NCBI GenBank assembly: GCA_037382065.1
Contig: JARRQF010000077.1
Location: 1 to 21,188 of the forward strand
Direction of reading: 5' to 3'
Origin: Thiodiazotropha sp037382065
GTDB lineage: Bacteria; Pseudomonadota; Gammaproteobacteria; Chromatiales; Chromatiaceae
DNA: 21,188 bases
Part shown: positions 1 through 8,900 of the stretch, one piece after another
Numbering within the stretch: position 1 is the first letter of the stretch
Layout of the letters: each line of letters starts with the position of its first letter
Made by a program: the position numbers and the translations under genes
Notes under the pieces: model-generated
Databases searched by the model: none
What the model saw: the letters and a program-made list of their open reading frames with translations, nothing else
Told to the model about the DNA's origin: nothing

Positions 1-1
1 C

Positions 2-250
2 AAATATAGGCGTAAATTGTTAGAGGGGTATATGTACTCACAGCTTGAAGATGCTTTTCGTTCTGCGTGCGAAAAGCTTGAGTGCGAGTTAATGGCGTTT
101 AACGGTGAAGAAGACCACGTTCACTTGTTAGTATCTTACCCGCCAAAGCTATCAGTTAGTGTCATGGTAAATAATTTGAAATCAGTTTCTTCTCGCAGGG
201 TACGCCACTTTAACCCGCATTGGGCGAGGGTTTTCGGGCTATTCTGCTAA
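2..250 (+). pseudogene. tnpA: IS200/IS605-family transposase TnpA, N-terminal fragment
   Basis: The frame is open from the window edge, so its true start lies outside. It begins Lys-Tyr-Arg-Arg-Lys and contains DHVHLLVSYPPK followed by LKSVSSRRVR. This is the HUH (His-x-His) metal site and following helix of IS200/IS605 Y1 transposases, which cut and rejoin single-stranded DNA. About 82 codons are present against the family's usual 130-150. The part carrying the catalytic tyrosine (normally after a Trp-Ser-Pro-Ser-Tyr-Phe stretch) is missing. The reading frame ends inside the left terminus of the MITE that starts at about 246, so MITE insertion is the likely cause of the truncation. Family assignment is firm; activity is very unlikely. 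Confidence 0.85.
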
Positions 251-511
251 AAAAATCTGTTGACCGCTCCATTCTAATAGCAGGTTTCTGATTTTGAAGA
301 AAATAGCTTCGATGGTTATGGGTGAATCACGCTACAACGTGAATGGCACGCTTGTGGCGGCGCATGGCGGCGTTGCAACTCTTGGAATAGCCGGCTATTG
401 CGCGCCGTGCATGGATGCACCCGTGTCGCGGGCACATGGATGTGCAGGAGCGACCCTTGCCCTGCACCACCACAAGCGCACTCTTCACGCTGTCCAACTG
501 ATCTTTTTAGG
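246..511 (+). mobile_element. MITE copy 1 (enlarged)
   Basis: The left end reads (G)CTAAAAAAATCTGTTGACC and the right end CAACTGATCTTTTTAGG, which are inverted repeats of each other (consensus CCTAAAAA, one base, ATCAGTTG). The interior matches the copies at 13897 and 20894. Compared with the copy at 20894 it lacks about 11 bases after the GATGGTTATGG stretch and carries about 132 extra bases (354-485). No transposase is encoded, so it would depend on one in trans. Target duplication is not clear here: ATTCT or TTCTG on the left, CTGAA on the right. Confidence 0.8.
354..485. other. Extra segment inside MITE copy 1
   Basis: This GC-rich stretch is absent from the other MITE copies. It interrupts the sequence that reads GCACGCTTCACGCTG in the copy at 20894. 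It carries two short perfect hairpins, GTGCATGGATGCAC and GCACATGGATGTGC, separated by about ten bases. These look like REP-type or other small palindromic repeat material rather than coding sequence. I see no gene in it. Confidence 0.5.
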
Positions 512-611
512 CTGAACAATTCGATAGATAAGGGAATGGCCACAGAGATCCAATAGATTGCTGAACAAACAAGAAATCGAAGTATAGATAAATCCACTTC
601 CGTAATACACT

Positions 612-710
612 TTATTCAAACGCTTTTAGTACCTTTTCAATCCAACCAATCGTTGACACGAAATATCCTCTTTCCCAGAAATACTTCCCAAAATATATAA
701 TCATTTTCTT
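612..710 (-). pseudogene. IS200-like transposase TnpA, C-terminal remnant
   Basis: Read on the minus strand, the frame gives GKYFWERGYFVSTIGW and stops ten residues later at 612. This matches the near-C-terminal block of IS200-group TnpA (Lys-Phe-Trp-x-Arg-Gly-Tyr-x-Val-x-Thr-Val-Gly), which in intact enzymes is followed by the helix with the nucleophilic tyrosine. Here Phe seems to occupy that position, although such a short alignment is uncertain. Nothing upstream in this frame continues beyond the stop at 711-713. It is a separate remnant from the one at the left edge, on the opposite strand, and lies just outside the retron promoter. Confidence 0.65.
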
Positions 711-748
711 TTATTATTATTTTCTTTTTTTGATTGCGCTTTATGAAG

Positions 749-777
749 TTGCAAACGTAAATTGAGTAGGCTACAAT
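749..777 (+). promoter_or_regulatory. Sigma70-like promoter for the retron RNA and operon
   Basis: TTGCAA (749-754) and TACAAT (772-777) are separated by exactly 17 bases and preceded by a very AT-rich tract (690-735). They match the -35 and -10 consensus at 4/6 and 5/6. Transcription would start near 784, about 17 bases before the a1 end of the predicted retron RNA, which is a sensible geometry. No other promoter is obvious before the first operon gene. Confidence 0.6.
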
Positions 778-800
778 CGCCGGCGATTTCATTGAAAAGA

Positions 801-1053
801 AATCCTTTGGACACAGGTCTAGCTTGGTGATTTATCACCGTGGACGGCGTTGCGCCGCCCGAGAGAATTAACTTGCAATTCATCACAAGGAAGACTGTTT
901 CAGACTCGCTATCACTAGATGACGGTCCCCGTCAGATTCGAGTCTGGCTCAACCTCGCCATTCGCGGTTCCGAATCCGACGGGGACCGTCATCTAGTGGC
1001 GAGTCAGTGAGTCTTCCATGTTCCAGGTCATGAAGTAGAGCCGTCCAAAGATT
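801..1053 (+). ncRNA. msr-msd: Predicted retron msr-msd RNA
   Basis: The layout fits a retron non-coding RNA, read by eye. The 5' end a1 (801-821) and 3' end a2 (1036-1053) pair: AATCCTTTGGAC with GTCCAAAGATT (one bulge), then GG with CC, then TCTA with TAGA. Directly after a1 comes AGC, as in known retrons, making G822 the candidate branching guanosine. The msr part holds two short hairpins, GGTGA-TTTA-TCACC (826-839) and CGGCG-TTG-CGCCG (845-857), then an unpaired linker. The msd part (about 889-1035) is one long hairpin. The retron-type RT five genes downstream would use this RNA as primer and template to make msDNA. No covariance search was possible. Confidence 0.72.
889..1017 (+). repeat. 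Long imperfect palindrome, predicted msd stem
   Basis: The arms are 889-940 and 971-1017, with a 30-base loop. From the outside in, paired segments are GGAAGACT (889-896) with AGTCTTCC (1010-1017), GACTCGC (903-909) with GCGAGTC (999-1005), 21 bases without mismatch (913-933 with 978-998), and GATTCG (935-940) with CGAATC (971-976). Small internal loops separate them, with a single A-C mismatch at 934/977. Each arm also holds a local palindrome (GACGG-TCC-CCGTC at 921-933 and its partner at 978-990), so an alternative two-hairpin fold is possible. Confidence 0.85.
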
Positions 1054-1084
1054 AATAGCAGGTGTGATCGCACCTGCTATTAAT
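1051..1084 (+). promoter_or_regulatory. Perfect 14-bp palindrome in the operon leader
   Basis: ATTAATAGCAGGTG and CACCTGCTATTAAT are exact reverse complements around a 6-base loop. The hairpin begins within the last three bases of a2 and ends seven bases before the first operon ATG. It could be an attenuator, an RNA-processing site separating the retron RNA from the mRNA, a lid on translation initiation, or a dimeric-repressor operator. No T-run follows, so a classical intrinsic terminator is unlikely. Confidence 0.7.
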
Positions 1085-1091
1085 ACTCTTA

Positions 1092-4000
1092 ATGGATTTT
1101 GACATCAACCACCAATGGTGCCATGTGACAACTCAAGTAACGCTTCAACATACAGAAGATGCGCGCAAAGCTCACGATCCACAAACCGTTGAATTACTGC
1201 TCGAAATCATCCATGCCAATCCTGATCCCAGCAAGCCTCCTGTGCGTGAGGGAGCATACACATTTCAGCATTTTTTAGACGAGATCAATCGGCCTGCATT
1301 TTATCAACAAAAATCGGATGAACAGGCTCAACAGCGTATAGAAAAAATCAAGCTGGTCGAAGCCAACAAAGAGATTGAACCGCGCTACAAAACTCATGAA
1401 TTAATCTACGATCTTTGGACTTCAAAAGATCCATTTGATCGTCGCTGCTTGCTTGATTTAATTGCCCGAACTCCAATCGTCTATGGGCCATGGAAAGCAC
1501 TTAAAAAGATCTTCAAGGAAGCTGAGGCTATAGGCGACGTTGAAGTATTTGGCGCATTATCAGCCCGTTTTGATGCCGCCTATTCATCAGGGCATCATCG
1601 TGTAAGCAACAGAACATTGGGCTATCTTTGCCGTCGTTCATGGCGATATCTTCGCAAAATTGCACAAACTTTGCCTGTTTGCTATGCCGACACGGCTGTC
1701 GAATTCTTGGTGGCCTACAAAAATGAAGATGCTTTGGGAAATAGTTGGGTGTTCAACCAGATTTTCAAACATGGAAGTGGCGACCCAAGTCGGCGGAAGT
1801 TTCATTTCGAATCCCACCAACCTGAACATATAATAAAAACTCGGGGTTTTCCCGAATTATGGAAGCGATCACCATTGCCTTTGTTTACGATTTTACAAAG
1901 TGCAAATAATGATATTGTTTTAAAGTATGCGGCATTGGCGCTTCAGACGGATTTTAGAACCGTTCTGCGAGAAATTGAACCGAAATGGGTTCGGCAGTTA
2001 ATCAATAACAATCGCGTTCATGTGCATAACTTTGTTGCTTGGATACTAAAAAATGTACCCAAGTTTGAGCATTCAAAATTACGCGAGCTTGAACTCCATG
2101 AACCAATTTTGCAATTGCTAAATTCGCCATCCTCCTCTGCTCGAAACCTTGCTGTTCAGTATGCCAGGGTACACGCTCGTGATATCCCAATTAACAGACT
2201 GATTGGATTGGCAAACAGTGAAGATGAAAAAGTTCGCGGGCTTGCTACCGATCTATTGCGGTCTCACGACCCCCGAACCGACGTCGGCTTGGATGCCTGG
2301 GGGCAACTTCTTGCGACTCAATACGGCCATAAAATGGCTGTAGAAGTATTGCAAAAACACTTTACCTCGGATGATTTAACCCCAGATTGGTTTAAAGATC
2401 TGCTACTGAGTGAAGAGCGATTGTCGTCTAATTTTGCTCGTGAACACCTACTTGATGTTCACCCATTGAAAAAGCTTGGCGCGCAATATTTCTACCAAAT
2501 CTATGACGATGCTGACCCTACTCTCCATTACTATTCCATTACTTTTGCGCTGCAGAAATTAGCCGAAACAGATCTTAATGATGTACCGATTGAATGGCTC
2601 GAACAAATCTTGGTCCGAACCCACATTGTCAGTCAATGGGTTGACCAGGGTCTATTGAATGCGAATCGTTTTGATCCAGAATTCCTAAAAGCAATATCAT
2701 TTCATCCAACGTTTGATCAGCATCCAGTAGTTATTGCAGCAAGAAAAACAAAATACTTACACCAGGTTACCTACAACCAAAGCAACGCTGAATCAATTTT
2801 TAGATGGCTCAGTGACATTCGGCAATTCACACCAGACCAAATCGGGTTTGAATGGCTGATGAAATTGGTTCAACGTGATGAGCCCCACTACCATCAATTC
2901 GCAACCGACTTGATGATCAAAACCTATTTGCCTGCAGATTTCGCAGCAAGCATTACTGAAGAGACAGAATCAGAATCGGATTCTGATGAAATCAACATCG
3001 ATTTCGAAGGAGCCACCTTTGTTTTTACTGGCAAGTTGGCGACGATGACTCGTTCAGAGGCTCAGAAAAAAGTGATCGCAGCCAACGGAAAGAACTCAGG
3101 AACCGTTGGTAAGACATTGGGTTATCTTGTAATTGGAGACGAGGGCTCCCCAATGTACGGGATGGGCCGAAAGGGAAGCAAACAAGTCAAAGCAGAGTCG
3201 CTTAATGAGGCTGGTGCGCAAATTAAGATCATTTCAGAAACAGCATTCCTGCAAATGTTAACTGGCGCGAAGCGCGAATTTTCTGACGATGCTATCAACG
3301 ATGGGTGTGATGAGCTTTGGAAAATGGTCATCGAGAATAAGGAAGGATCTCCGATTTCTCGTTTTGCCATCAAATACATTCGCCATCATCACCCCGATAT
3401 TTGCCTTGCAGATACAGATCGTCCCGTCGATCCAGGGGCTGAAATCCCTGAAAACTTCCTAATCTTTAAAAATATAGAGCCACTTCTTTCGGACAAACGG
3501 CAATCACTTCGTGAATTAGGGCTTGAATTATGCCAGTTCGAGTTTGCAAGAATGGCCCCTAGTCTCTCCGAGTTGCTTTCACTTTCTCAGGTTCCATTTC
3601 AAGAGGTGTGTCAGTTTGTGGCTGAAAGCATGACGGCTTCTCCAACACCTCAAAATCGAAGGTGGCGTCTGGATCCTGATACATTTACAGCTGAGGAGGT
3701 TTACCTTTTTTGCCAGTCTCGTAACGCTGAAAGTCGGAGTCTGGGCATGAAACTGATTGAGGCGCATCCTCGGATGCGGGATCCTGAAAAACTGTTCGCC
3801 CTATCAGAATCACCAGATCGCAATATTCGTGCGTTAGTTATTCGTTCGTTTTGGTCGCTGTATCGTGATCGAGGGATCAAGAATAACTGGGCTCCCAAGA
3901 ATCCCCCTGAATCGGAGATCAAAAAGAAAAAACTGCCTCCGGACCAACCAAGATTTGGCAATGGTGCCCCCAAGGTCCCGGAAAGTTACCCAGCAGCTAA

Positions 4001-4319
4001 TGAACGAATGCAGTTTTTTCTCAAAAAAATGTTATTTGAAATTCCGCCTGGACGGCCACCCATGGTCAAAGGCAGTGAGATAGAAGAGCTAAAAATAGTA
4101 CCCTTGCCAACCCGTAAAGCCAAGATCATGTTGATTGAAACACTACGAGACATTGCGATCAATGACCACGATTTCGGTGGTGTCGTTTTACCAGTACTGG
4201 AAGAGTTCGCCGCATCGCATGGCATGTCAGAGCAAGCAGCTTGCCTGGTTGCCTTAACACGAATTAAAAAATCAATGAAACAAGAGCCTTTGGCAATCAC
4301 AGTTGGAGAACAGGGATGA
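1092..4319 (+). CDS. HEAT-type repeat protein with internal BRCT domain (retron accessory)
   Basis: The protein has 1075 residues. Most of it is alpha-helical, resembling HEAT/ARM solenoids (short helices with patterns such as SEDEKVRGLATDLLRSHDP near 375-395). An acidic linker (about 619-636, Glu/Ser/Asp-rich) leads into a BRCT domain at about 635-722. That domain has FVFTGKLATMTRSEAQKKV, a Gly-Lys stretch, LGYLVIGDEGS, GRKGSKQVKAESLNEAGAQI and a final FLQML, very like the BRCT domain of bacterial NAD-dependent DNA ligase. BRCT domains bind DNA ends, phosphopeptides or PAR. I see no catalytic motif. ATG1092 is chosen because TGA lies in frame at 1065; no Shine-Dalgarno is visible and a strong hairpin sits just upstream. 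Its stop overlaps the next start (ATGA), implying translational coupling. Confidence 0.85.
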   Translation: MDFDINHQWCHVTTQVTLQHTEDARKAHDPQTVELLLEIIHANPDPSKPPVREGAYTFQHFLDEINRPAFYQQKSDEQAQQRIEKIKLVEANKEIEPRYKTHELIYDLWTSKDPFDRRCLLDLIARTPIVYGPWKALKKIFKEAEAIGDVEVFGALSARFDAAYSSGHHRVSNRTLGYLCRRSWRYLRKIAQTLPVCYADTAVEFLVAYKNEDALGNSWVFNQIFKHGSGDPSRRKFHFESHQPEHIIKTRGFPELWKRSPLPLFTILQSANNDIVLKYAALALQTDFRTVLREIEPKWVRQLINNNRVHVHNFVAWILKNVPKFEHSKLRELELHEPILQLLNSPSSSARNLAVQYARVHARDIPINRLIGLANSEDEKVRGLATDLLRSHDPRTDVGLDAWGQLLATQYGHKMAVEVLQKHFTSDDLTPDWFKDLLLSEERLSSNFAREHLLDVHPLKKLGAQYFYQIYDDADPTLHYYSITFALQKLAETDLNDVPIEWLEQILVRTHIVSQWVDQGLLNANRFDPEFLKAISFHPTFDQHPVVIAARKTKYLHQVTYNQSNAESIFRWLSDIRQFTPDQIGFEWLMKLVQRDEPHYHQFATDLMIKTYLPADFAASITEETESESDSDEINIDFEGATFVFTGKLATMTRSEAQKKVIAANGKNSGTVGKTLGYLVIGDEGSPMYGMGRKGSKQVKAESLNEAGAQIKIISETAFLQMLTGAKREFSDDAINDGCDELWKMVIENKEGSPISRFAIKYIRHHHPDICLADTDRPVDPGAEIPENFLIFKNIEPLLSDKRQSLRELGLELCQFEFARMAPSLSELLSLSQVPFQEVCQFVAESMTASPTPQNRRWRLDPDTFTAEEVYLFCQSRNAESRSLGMKLIEAHPRMRDPEKLFALSESPDRNIRALVIRSFWSLYRDRGIKNNWAPKNPPESEIKKKKLPPDQPRFGNGAPKVPESYPAANERMQFFLKKMLFEIPPGRPPMVKGSEIEELKIVPLPTRKAKIMLIETLRDIAINDHDFGGVVLPVLEEFAASHGMSEQAACLVALTRIKKSMKQEPLAITVGEQG

Positions 4320-5980
4320 GTGCCAAAGTTCACAACATGCTCTATCGGGGCAATCTCTGTGGCTTGGATGGGTATGGAAAAACCATCTCATTTATAACCA
4401 ATCATGTCGAACGAATTCCAACGGCTCTTTATCAAATTGATGGAGAGTCACACAAACTTACTTCCATACCACTTGGGTTTGAAGCATCCTGTATGCTCCG
4501 TATTGATGAGCAAATCTGGATCGGCAGTCTTGATGGTTCACTTCACTCAGTTTCGGAAAAATCAAAAAAGCTAACCTCATACAAGCTAAAACTCGACGAT
4601 AAGGTTGTCGCAATGGCACAACTTTCCAATAATCGGCTTGCGATTGTTTCCGAAAATCAGGTAGCTGTCGTCTCGACGGGTAAAAGTTTATCGCTCCTAC
4701 AGTCCATTGAACTCAATCACCAGGGTACTGCAATCGCCTCCAACCCAGACGGCAATTGGTTCGTGGTTGGAACAAAAGAGGGAACCGTTTCTGTTTTTCA
4801 ATGTGAAGATAGTGACGGGTTTGAACTCAGCGAAACCGAACAGATACATGAGGGCTCTATTCATACTCTGCTCTTTGAGCCTGATGAATTAAGGTTTTTT
4901 AGCGCCGGAGATGACCGAAAACTTTTGCTCACCCATGCCCGAGGCAAGCTGGAACCGGAAGATCGTGGAGGGGCGAACAATCACGAAAATCAGGTTCTCG
5001 ATATGGTAACCCAATCGAGTGATTTGGCAAAGGTCCGTCGCTTGGCTGTGGTAGAGATTCATAAGCGAAAGAATCTAGCAGTAGCATGTAATGACAATTC
5101 AATCCGCCTATTCCTAATCAAGGAAGACGAGCGTATTGGTGATTTACTCGTTAGCTACAACGACCTTTACAAGCGAGTAAAGCAGAAGCTTCGCGATTCG
5201 GATCCAGCCGTACGCGAAGCTACTCTACAGGAGCTTTTTGAGTTTGATGACCGTAGAACATCCGAACTTCTAGCTGAACAGATATCATTAGATTCGGATT
5301 ACAAACTTCGTTTGGTCGCAACCAAACTACTCGCAAAATCTGGACACGCACAACTCCCTGATTTATTGATGAATCACTTGGCCCATAAAGATGCTGCGAT
5401 TCGTCAATTGGTGCTTAACGAACTCATTAAACTACAAAAAGATTCATTGGTTGAACTGTATCAGGCAGCGCTCAAAACAGGCCAAGCAGATACAGGTTCA
5501 ATGTCTGTCGATGGTCTGGTGAAGATTGCAACGAATAAAGCCTCAACCTCAGCAGAACGAAATCGAGCACAATCAGTTTTGGCTGGCGCTTTAAACTCAA
5601 AAACAGTAGAGATTCGCAATGAGACCATTTTAGCTTTGGAAAAGCTATTTGATAAAAATTCCCCAAATGGAAACCTGATGGCACTCGAATGCAAGAGTCC
5701 AGATTCTAAACGTAAGGGACTGATCCGATTGTTTCAGCGCAATTTATTGGACGATGTGAGTGCCGCAGCAGGTTTACGGCGCGCTGTAGAAGACGGCTAT
5801 CCAGAGGTTAGACAAACAGCTTTCTTCGTTTCGGTATTATCGCGCCCAGCACTCTCTAAAGTGCTACGTGAACGAAACAAAGATATCGATCGAAAACTGA
5901 CTGAGCTGGAAAAGTTTAACTTATCAACCAAGCCGAGCAAGTCAGTCAAGGGCAAGATATCCAAAGAGAAACGCGGATAG
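4316..5980 (+). CDS. WD40-like beta-propeller plus HEAT repeat protein (retron accessory)
   Basis: The protein has 554 residues in two halves. Residues 1-270 are beta-rich with WD40-like blades: IWIGSLDGSLHSVSEK, NPDGNWFVVGTKEGTVSVFQ, LRFFSAGDDRKLLLTHARGK and LAVACNDNSIRLFLIKED. Residues 285-530 are HEAT repeats (KLRDSDPAVREATLQELFEF, then further units), ending in a Lys-rich tail. A propeller-solenoid protein suggests a scaffold joining partners rather than an enzyme; no catalytic motif was seen. Its ATG overlaps the previous stop by four bases, with GGAG at 4305-4308 as ribosome binding site, and the next gene begins four bases after its stop. It is not among the three components I remember for type XIII retrons, so it may be a lineage-specific part. 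Confidence 0.8.
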   Translation: MSAKVHNMLYRGNLCGLDGYGKTISFITNHVERIPTALYQIDGESHKLTSIPLGFEASCMLRIDEQIWIGSLDGSLHSVSEKSKKLTSYKLKLDDKVVAMAQLSNNRLAIVSENQVAVVSTGKSLSLLQSIELNHQGTAIASNPDGNWFVVGTKEGTVSVFQCEDSDGFELSETEQIHEGSIHTLLFEPDELRFFSAGDDRKLLLTHARGKLEPEDRGGANNHENQVLDMVTQSSDLAKVRRLAVVEIHKRKNLAVACNDNSIRLFLIKEDERIGDLLVSYNDLYKRVKQKLRDSDPAVREATLQELFEFDDRRTSELLAEQISLDSDYKLRLVATKLLAKSGHAQLPDLLMNHLAHKDAAIRQLVLNELIKLQKDSLVELYQAALKTGQADTGSMSVDGLVKIATNKASTSAERNRAQSVLAGALNSKTVEIRNETILALEKLFDKNSPNGNLMALECKSPDSKRKGLIRLFQRNLLDDVSAAAGLRRAVEDGYPEVRQTAFFVSVLSRPALSKVLRERNKDIDRKLTELEKFNLSTKPSKSVKGKISKEKRG

Positions 5981-5984
5981 GACA

Positions 5985-8900
5985 ATGGTAAAAATAAAGG
6001 CACCATCAAAACCAAAACTTGCTCCAAGAGACTACGATCCCTTGCTGGTAGCTATCGGTTCGCGATCAGTTGATACCTGTTTATTGGGAACCAAGTGCCT
6101 GGCATTGCTTGAGGACCCACGCGCCTTTGGTCTATTGATGCAATTGAGTTGCGAGTCAAGTCCCGAAGTACGCCTGGAAACCTGCCATTCATTCGAACAG
6201 CTTGGAGATCATCGAGCAAAAGACAGACTTTGCGCATTGCTTGATGACAACGAACTCATGGTTCGAGATGCCGCGTTTACAGCACTTGCAAAAATCTGTT
6301 CGAATGTAAATGAACCCCTGGTCGCTGCCATCCAAGGAATGGCAGTTCAGTACGAAGACATTCGGCTTCGAGGGTTAGAACTACTAATTCGTTACGCAAA
6401 AAAATCAAAATCCAACCTGCAAAGCGAAAACGTAAAAGAGCTATTGATACAAGCACTCAATGATTCAAACTCTGTTCGGAGTGAAGCCTTTAAGTTTGTT
6501 TTAAACTCCAAGATTGGAGGTGGTGAGGATGCCACACTAAAGTTCCTTCTTGGCAGCGTTCACTCGGATGTTCGGCGTGATGTCCTAAATGAAATCATGG
6601 CGGAAGAAAAGCAGCCCTGGTTTGAACAAATGATCACGGAGATGCTCAACGACCCGGACCCATCAATTCGCAAAGAAGCTTTGGAATGCCTGGCTAAGAA
6701 AAACAAAGATACCAGCAAATCGGAACAAGTGAACTGGCTGGCAGCTGCTGTCGAGAGTGAACACATCGATATTCGCCTGGAAGCCTGTCAAAGACTCGTA
6801 AAGCTAAATACTCCCGAAAGTCAAACTGTCTTAGCTGGCGCCATCAACGACGACTCGCTAAAGATACGTCAGTTTGCTCTACAAAGCTTGATTGATCGAA
6901 ATGAAACGAAAGTATTGCTTAAAGCGCTTGAGAGCTCCTATGTTGAGATCAAGCTTGCTGCAGCGACCGCGCTGGCAGGCCAGGGAAATAAAAGCGCACG
7001 GCCTGTTCTTGAGGCATTCGTGAATATTGAGATGCCAACCAATGGCAAAGAGCAACAGAAGCTTTGGCAAATGTTGACAGCGGAGGCTCTTGATGGATTG
7101 GCAAAGCTCGAAGACCCAGAAACACTTAACCTTTTTATCGATAAGTCCACGCATGAAAATAGCCATGTTCGCAAGCGTGCCGCTGCTGGATTGCAATGGG
7201 TTGCCAATAGCAATTCGGTTGAGCTTCTTCAACCATTGATAAGGCACGAAAAGATGTCGGTTCGGCTGTCAGCAGCACTTGCCTCAGCCCTTCATGGTGA
7301 CATTCTCAGCGGACGTATGGTACTGGCTCCCGATTCGAATACTGCGCTTGAGGATATCGATCAACTTTGTGTTGCCGTTGCCTTGCATGACACGACTGAA
7401 AATCAGCTGATTCAAATGTTGGATATGGATTCTAGCATTCTCTATCCAAATTCAGCATTGATTGTACTACTTTGCCGTGATTGGCTAAAGCATGATGGTT
7501 CTCCACGAAGAATCGTAGCGGCTCTGGCTGCGCGGGATGCAAGGTTAAGGCTTATCGCGGCCTCCGCGCTTCAGCTTTTTTCGGAGACAGAAAAACTTGG
7601 GCAGGTCATCGTTGATTTATTTAATAACCGCGCCGAAAATGAGCCATTCAAAATCGATCCTGAAGTGGTGCGTACGATTGCATCGATCCTGGTTTTTGGC
7701 AAGGCGCCATTGTTGCGCCACACGATTGAACTTTTAGATTTATTGGCCGAATCCAAACAAGATCCATGGAACAATGCTTGGTATTGGATATCACAACGAT
7801 ATTCCAAGGAGATCAATGAGGCTATTTCGACAGCCGCCGCCCATAAATGTCCAGATGTTTCGGCCAGCCAGGAAACATTGCAACAACTTTCATTTGGAAC
7901 CTATGTTGGGTTGACTCGAGAGCAAGGTGGTTACCACACATTAAGTTATTATCCACGATTCGGCTGGTCCATAGCCAATGTTCGGCAAGTTGCGATCGAG
8001 CGGCTAAAGCTACTGGCATTGGAGAACTCATCTTTTCTTGATCCGACAATCAACATACTAACGCATACTTGCGGCGATCCACTGCAACCAGTGCGGAAAA
8101 GAGCACTTGATGCACTGAGCGAACTTGGAGTACCCGACAAACGCCGGGCGGAAATCGGAATTGCATGCGGCAATCTGGATTTGGCCGTACTTGGTTTAGG
8201 ATTACTTACTCAATCAGCGACAAAAAGTGAACGAAAAGCGATCCTTACGCAGGCAATATTTGATCAAAACGACTCTATTGGGATCGAGGCTGCTAAGATG
8301 CTACGAGAAGAAATTGGTAGCGTCGAAACATGCAAAGTCTGTATGGAGTCTGCCAACGATTCTGTAGCGATCGCTGCCGTGAATTGGGTAGCCGAAGACT
8401 ATTCTGACAAGTCAATTGGCAAGGATGCAAAATTACTGCTGCGGCAACTCGCCAATGACTCACCAGATTATTTGAAAACGCGTTCGATTGATGCACTAGT
8501 ACGATTCCAGGACGAAAAAGCGTTTGATGCGGTTGCCAAGCTAGTAGGTGAAACGAACCCCTCCATCAACCGTAAGCGGTGCTTCCGTTGGTTCGGAGTT
8601 TTGGGTGATCCACGGGCTTGCGAACTACTACTGGACCTGCTCGACGATCCAAATTTAGATATCGATCAAAAGTCATTACTGGATTATGTTGGCGAATTTC
8701 GCGCCATTGCAGTCGTTCCAAAATTGCTACAATTGATGGAACGAACAGACATAGCCACCAACGCCGCAAACGTTTTGCTCAAAATCAGCGGTTTTGATCA
8801 GCGTATCCTTGATCCCAATGACGAATGGCCTGATCGGTTGTGGGTCGACACACAGCATCCACGACATGGCGACGTGCTTGGAAAATTAATGAGTCGCGCA

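Noticed and set aside
294..597. Two short ORFs on opposite strands
   Set aside because: They lie within the MITE and its nested insert and have no protein-like features.
701..886. Minus-strand 61-codon ORF
   Set aside because: It covers the AT-rich promoter tract and the a1/msr part of the predicted retron RNA; composition follows the DNA structure.
889..1017. Long palindrome as an intrinsic terminator, integration site or CRISPR-like repeat
   Set aside because: No T-run follows, there is a single unit only, and the flanking a1/a2 complementarity and msr hairpins fit a retron RNA better.
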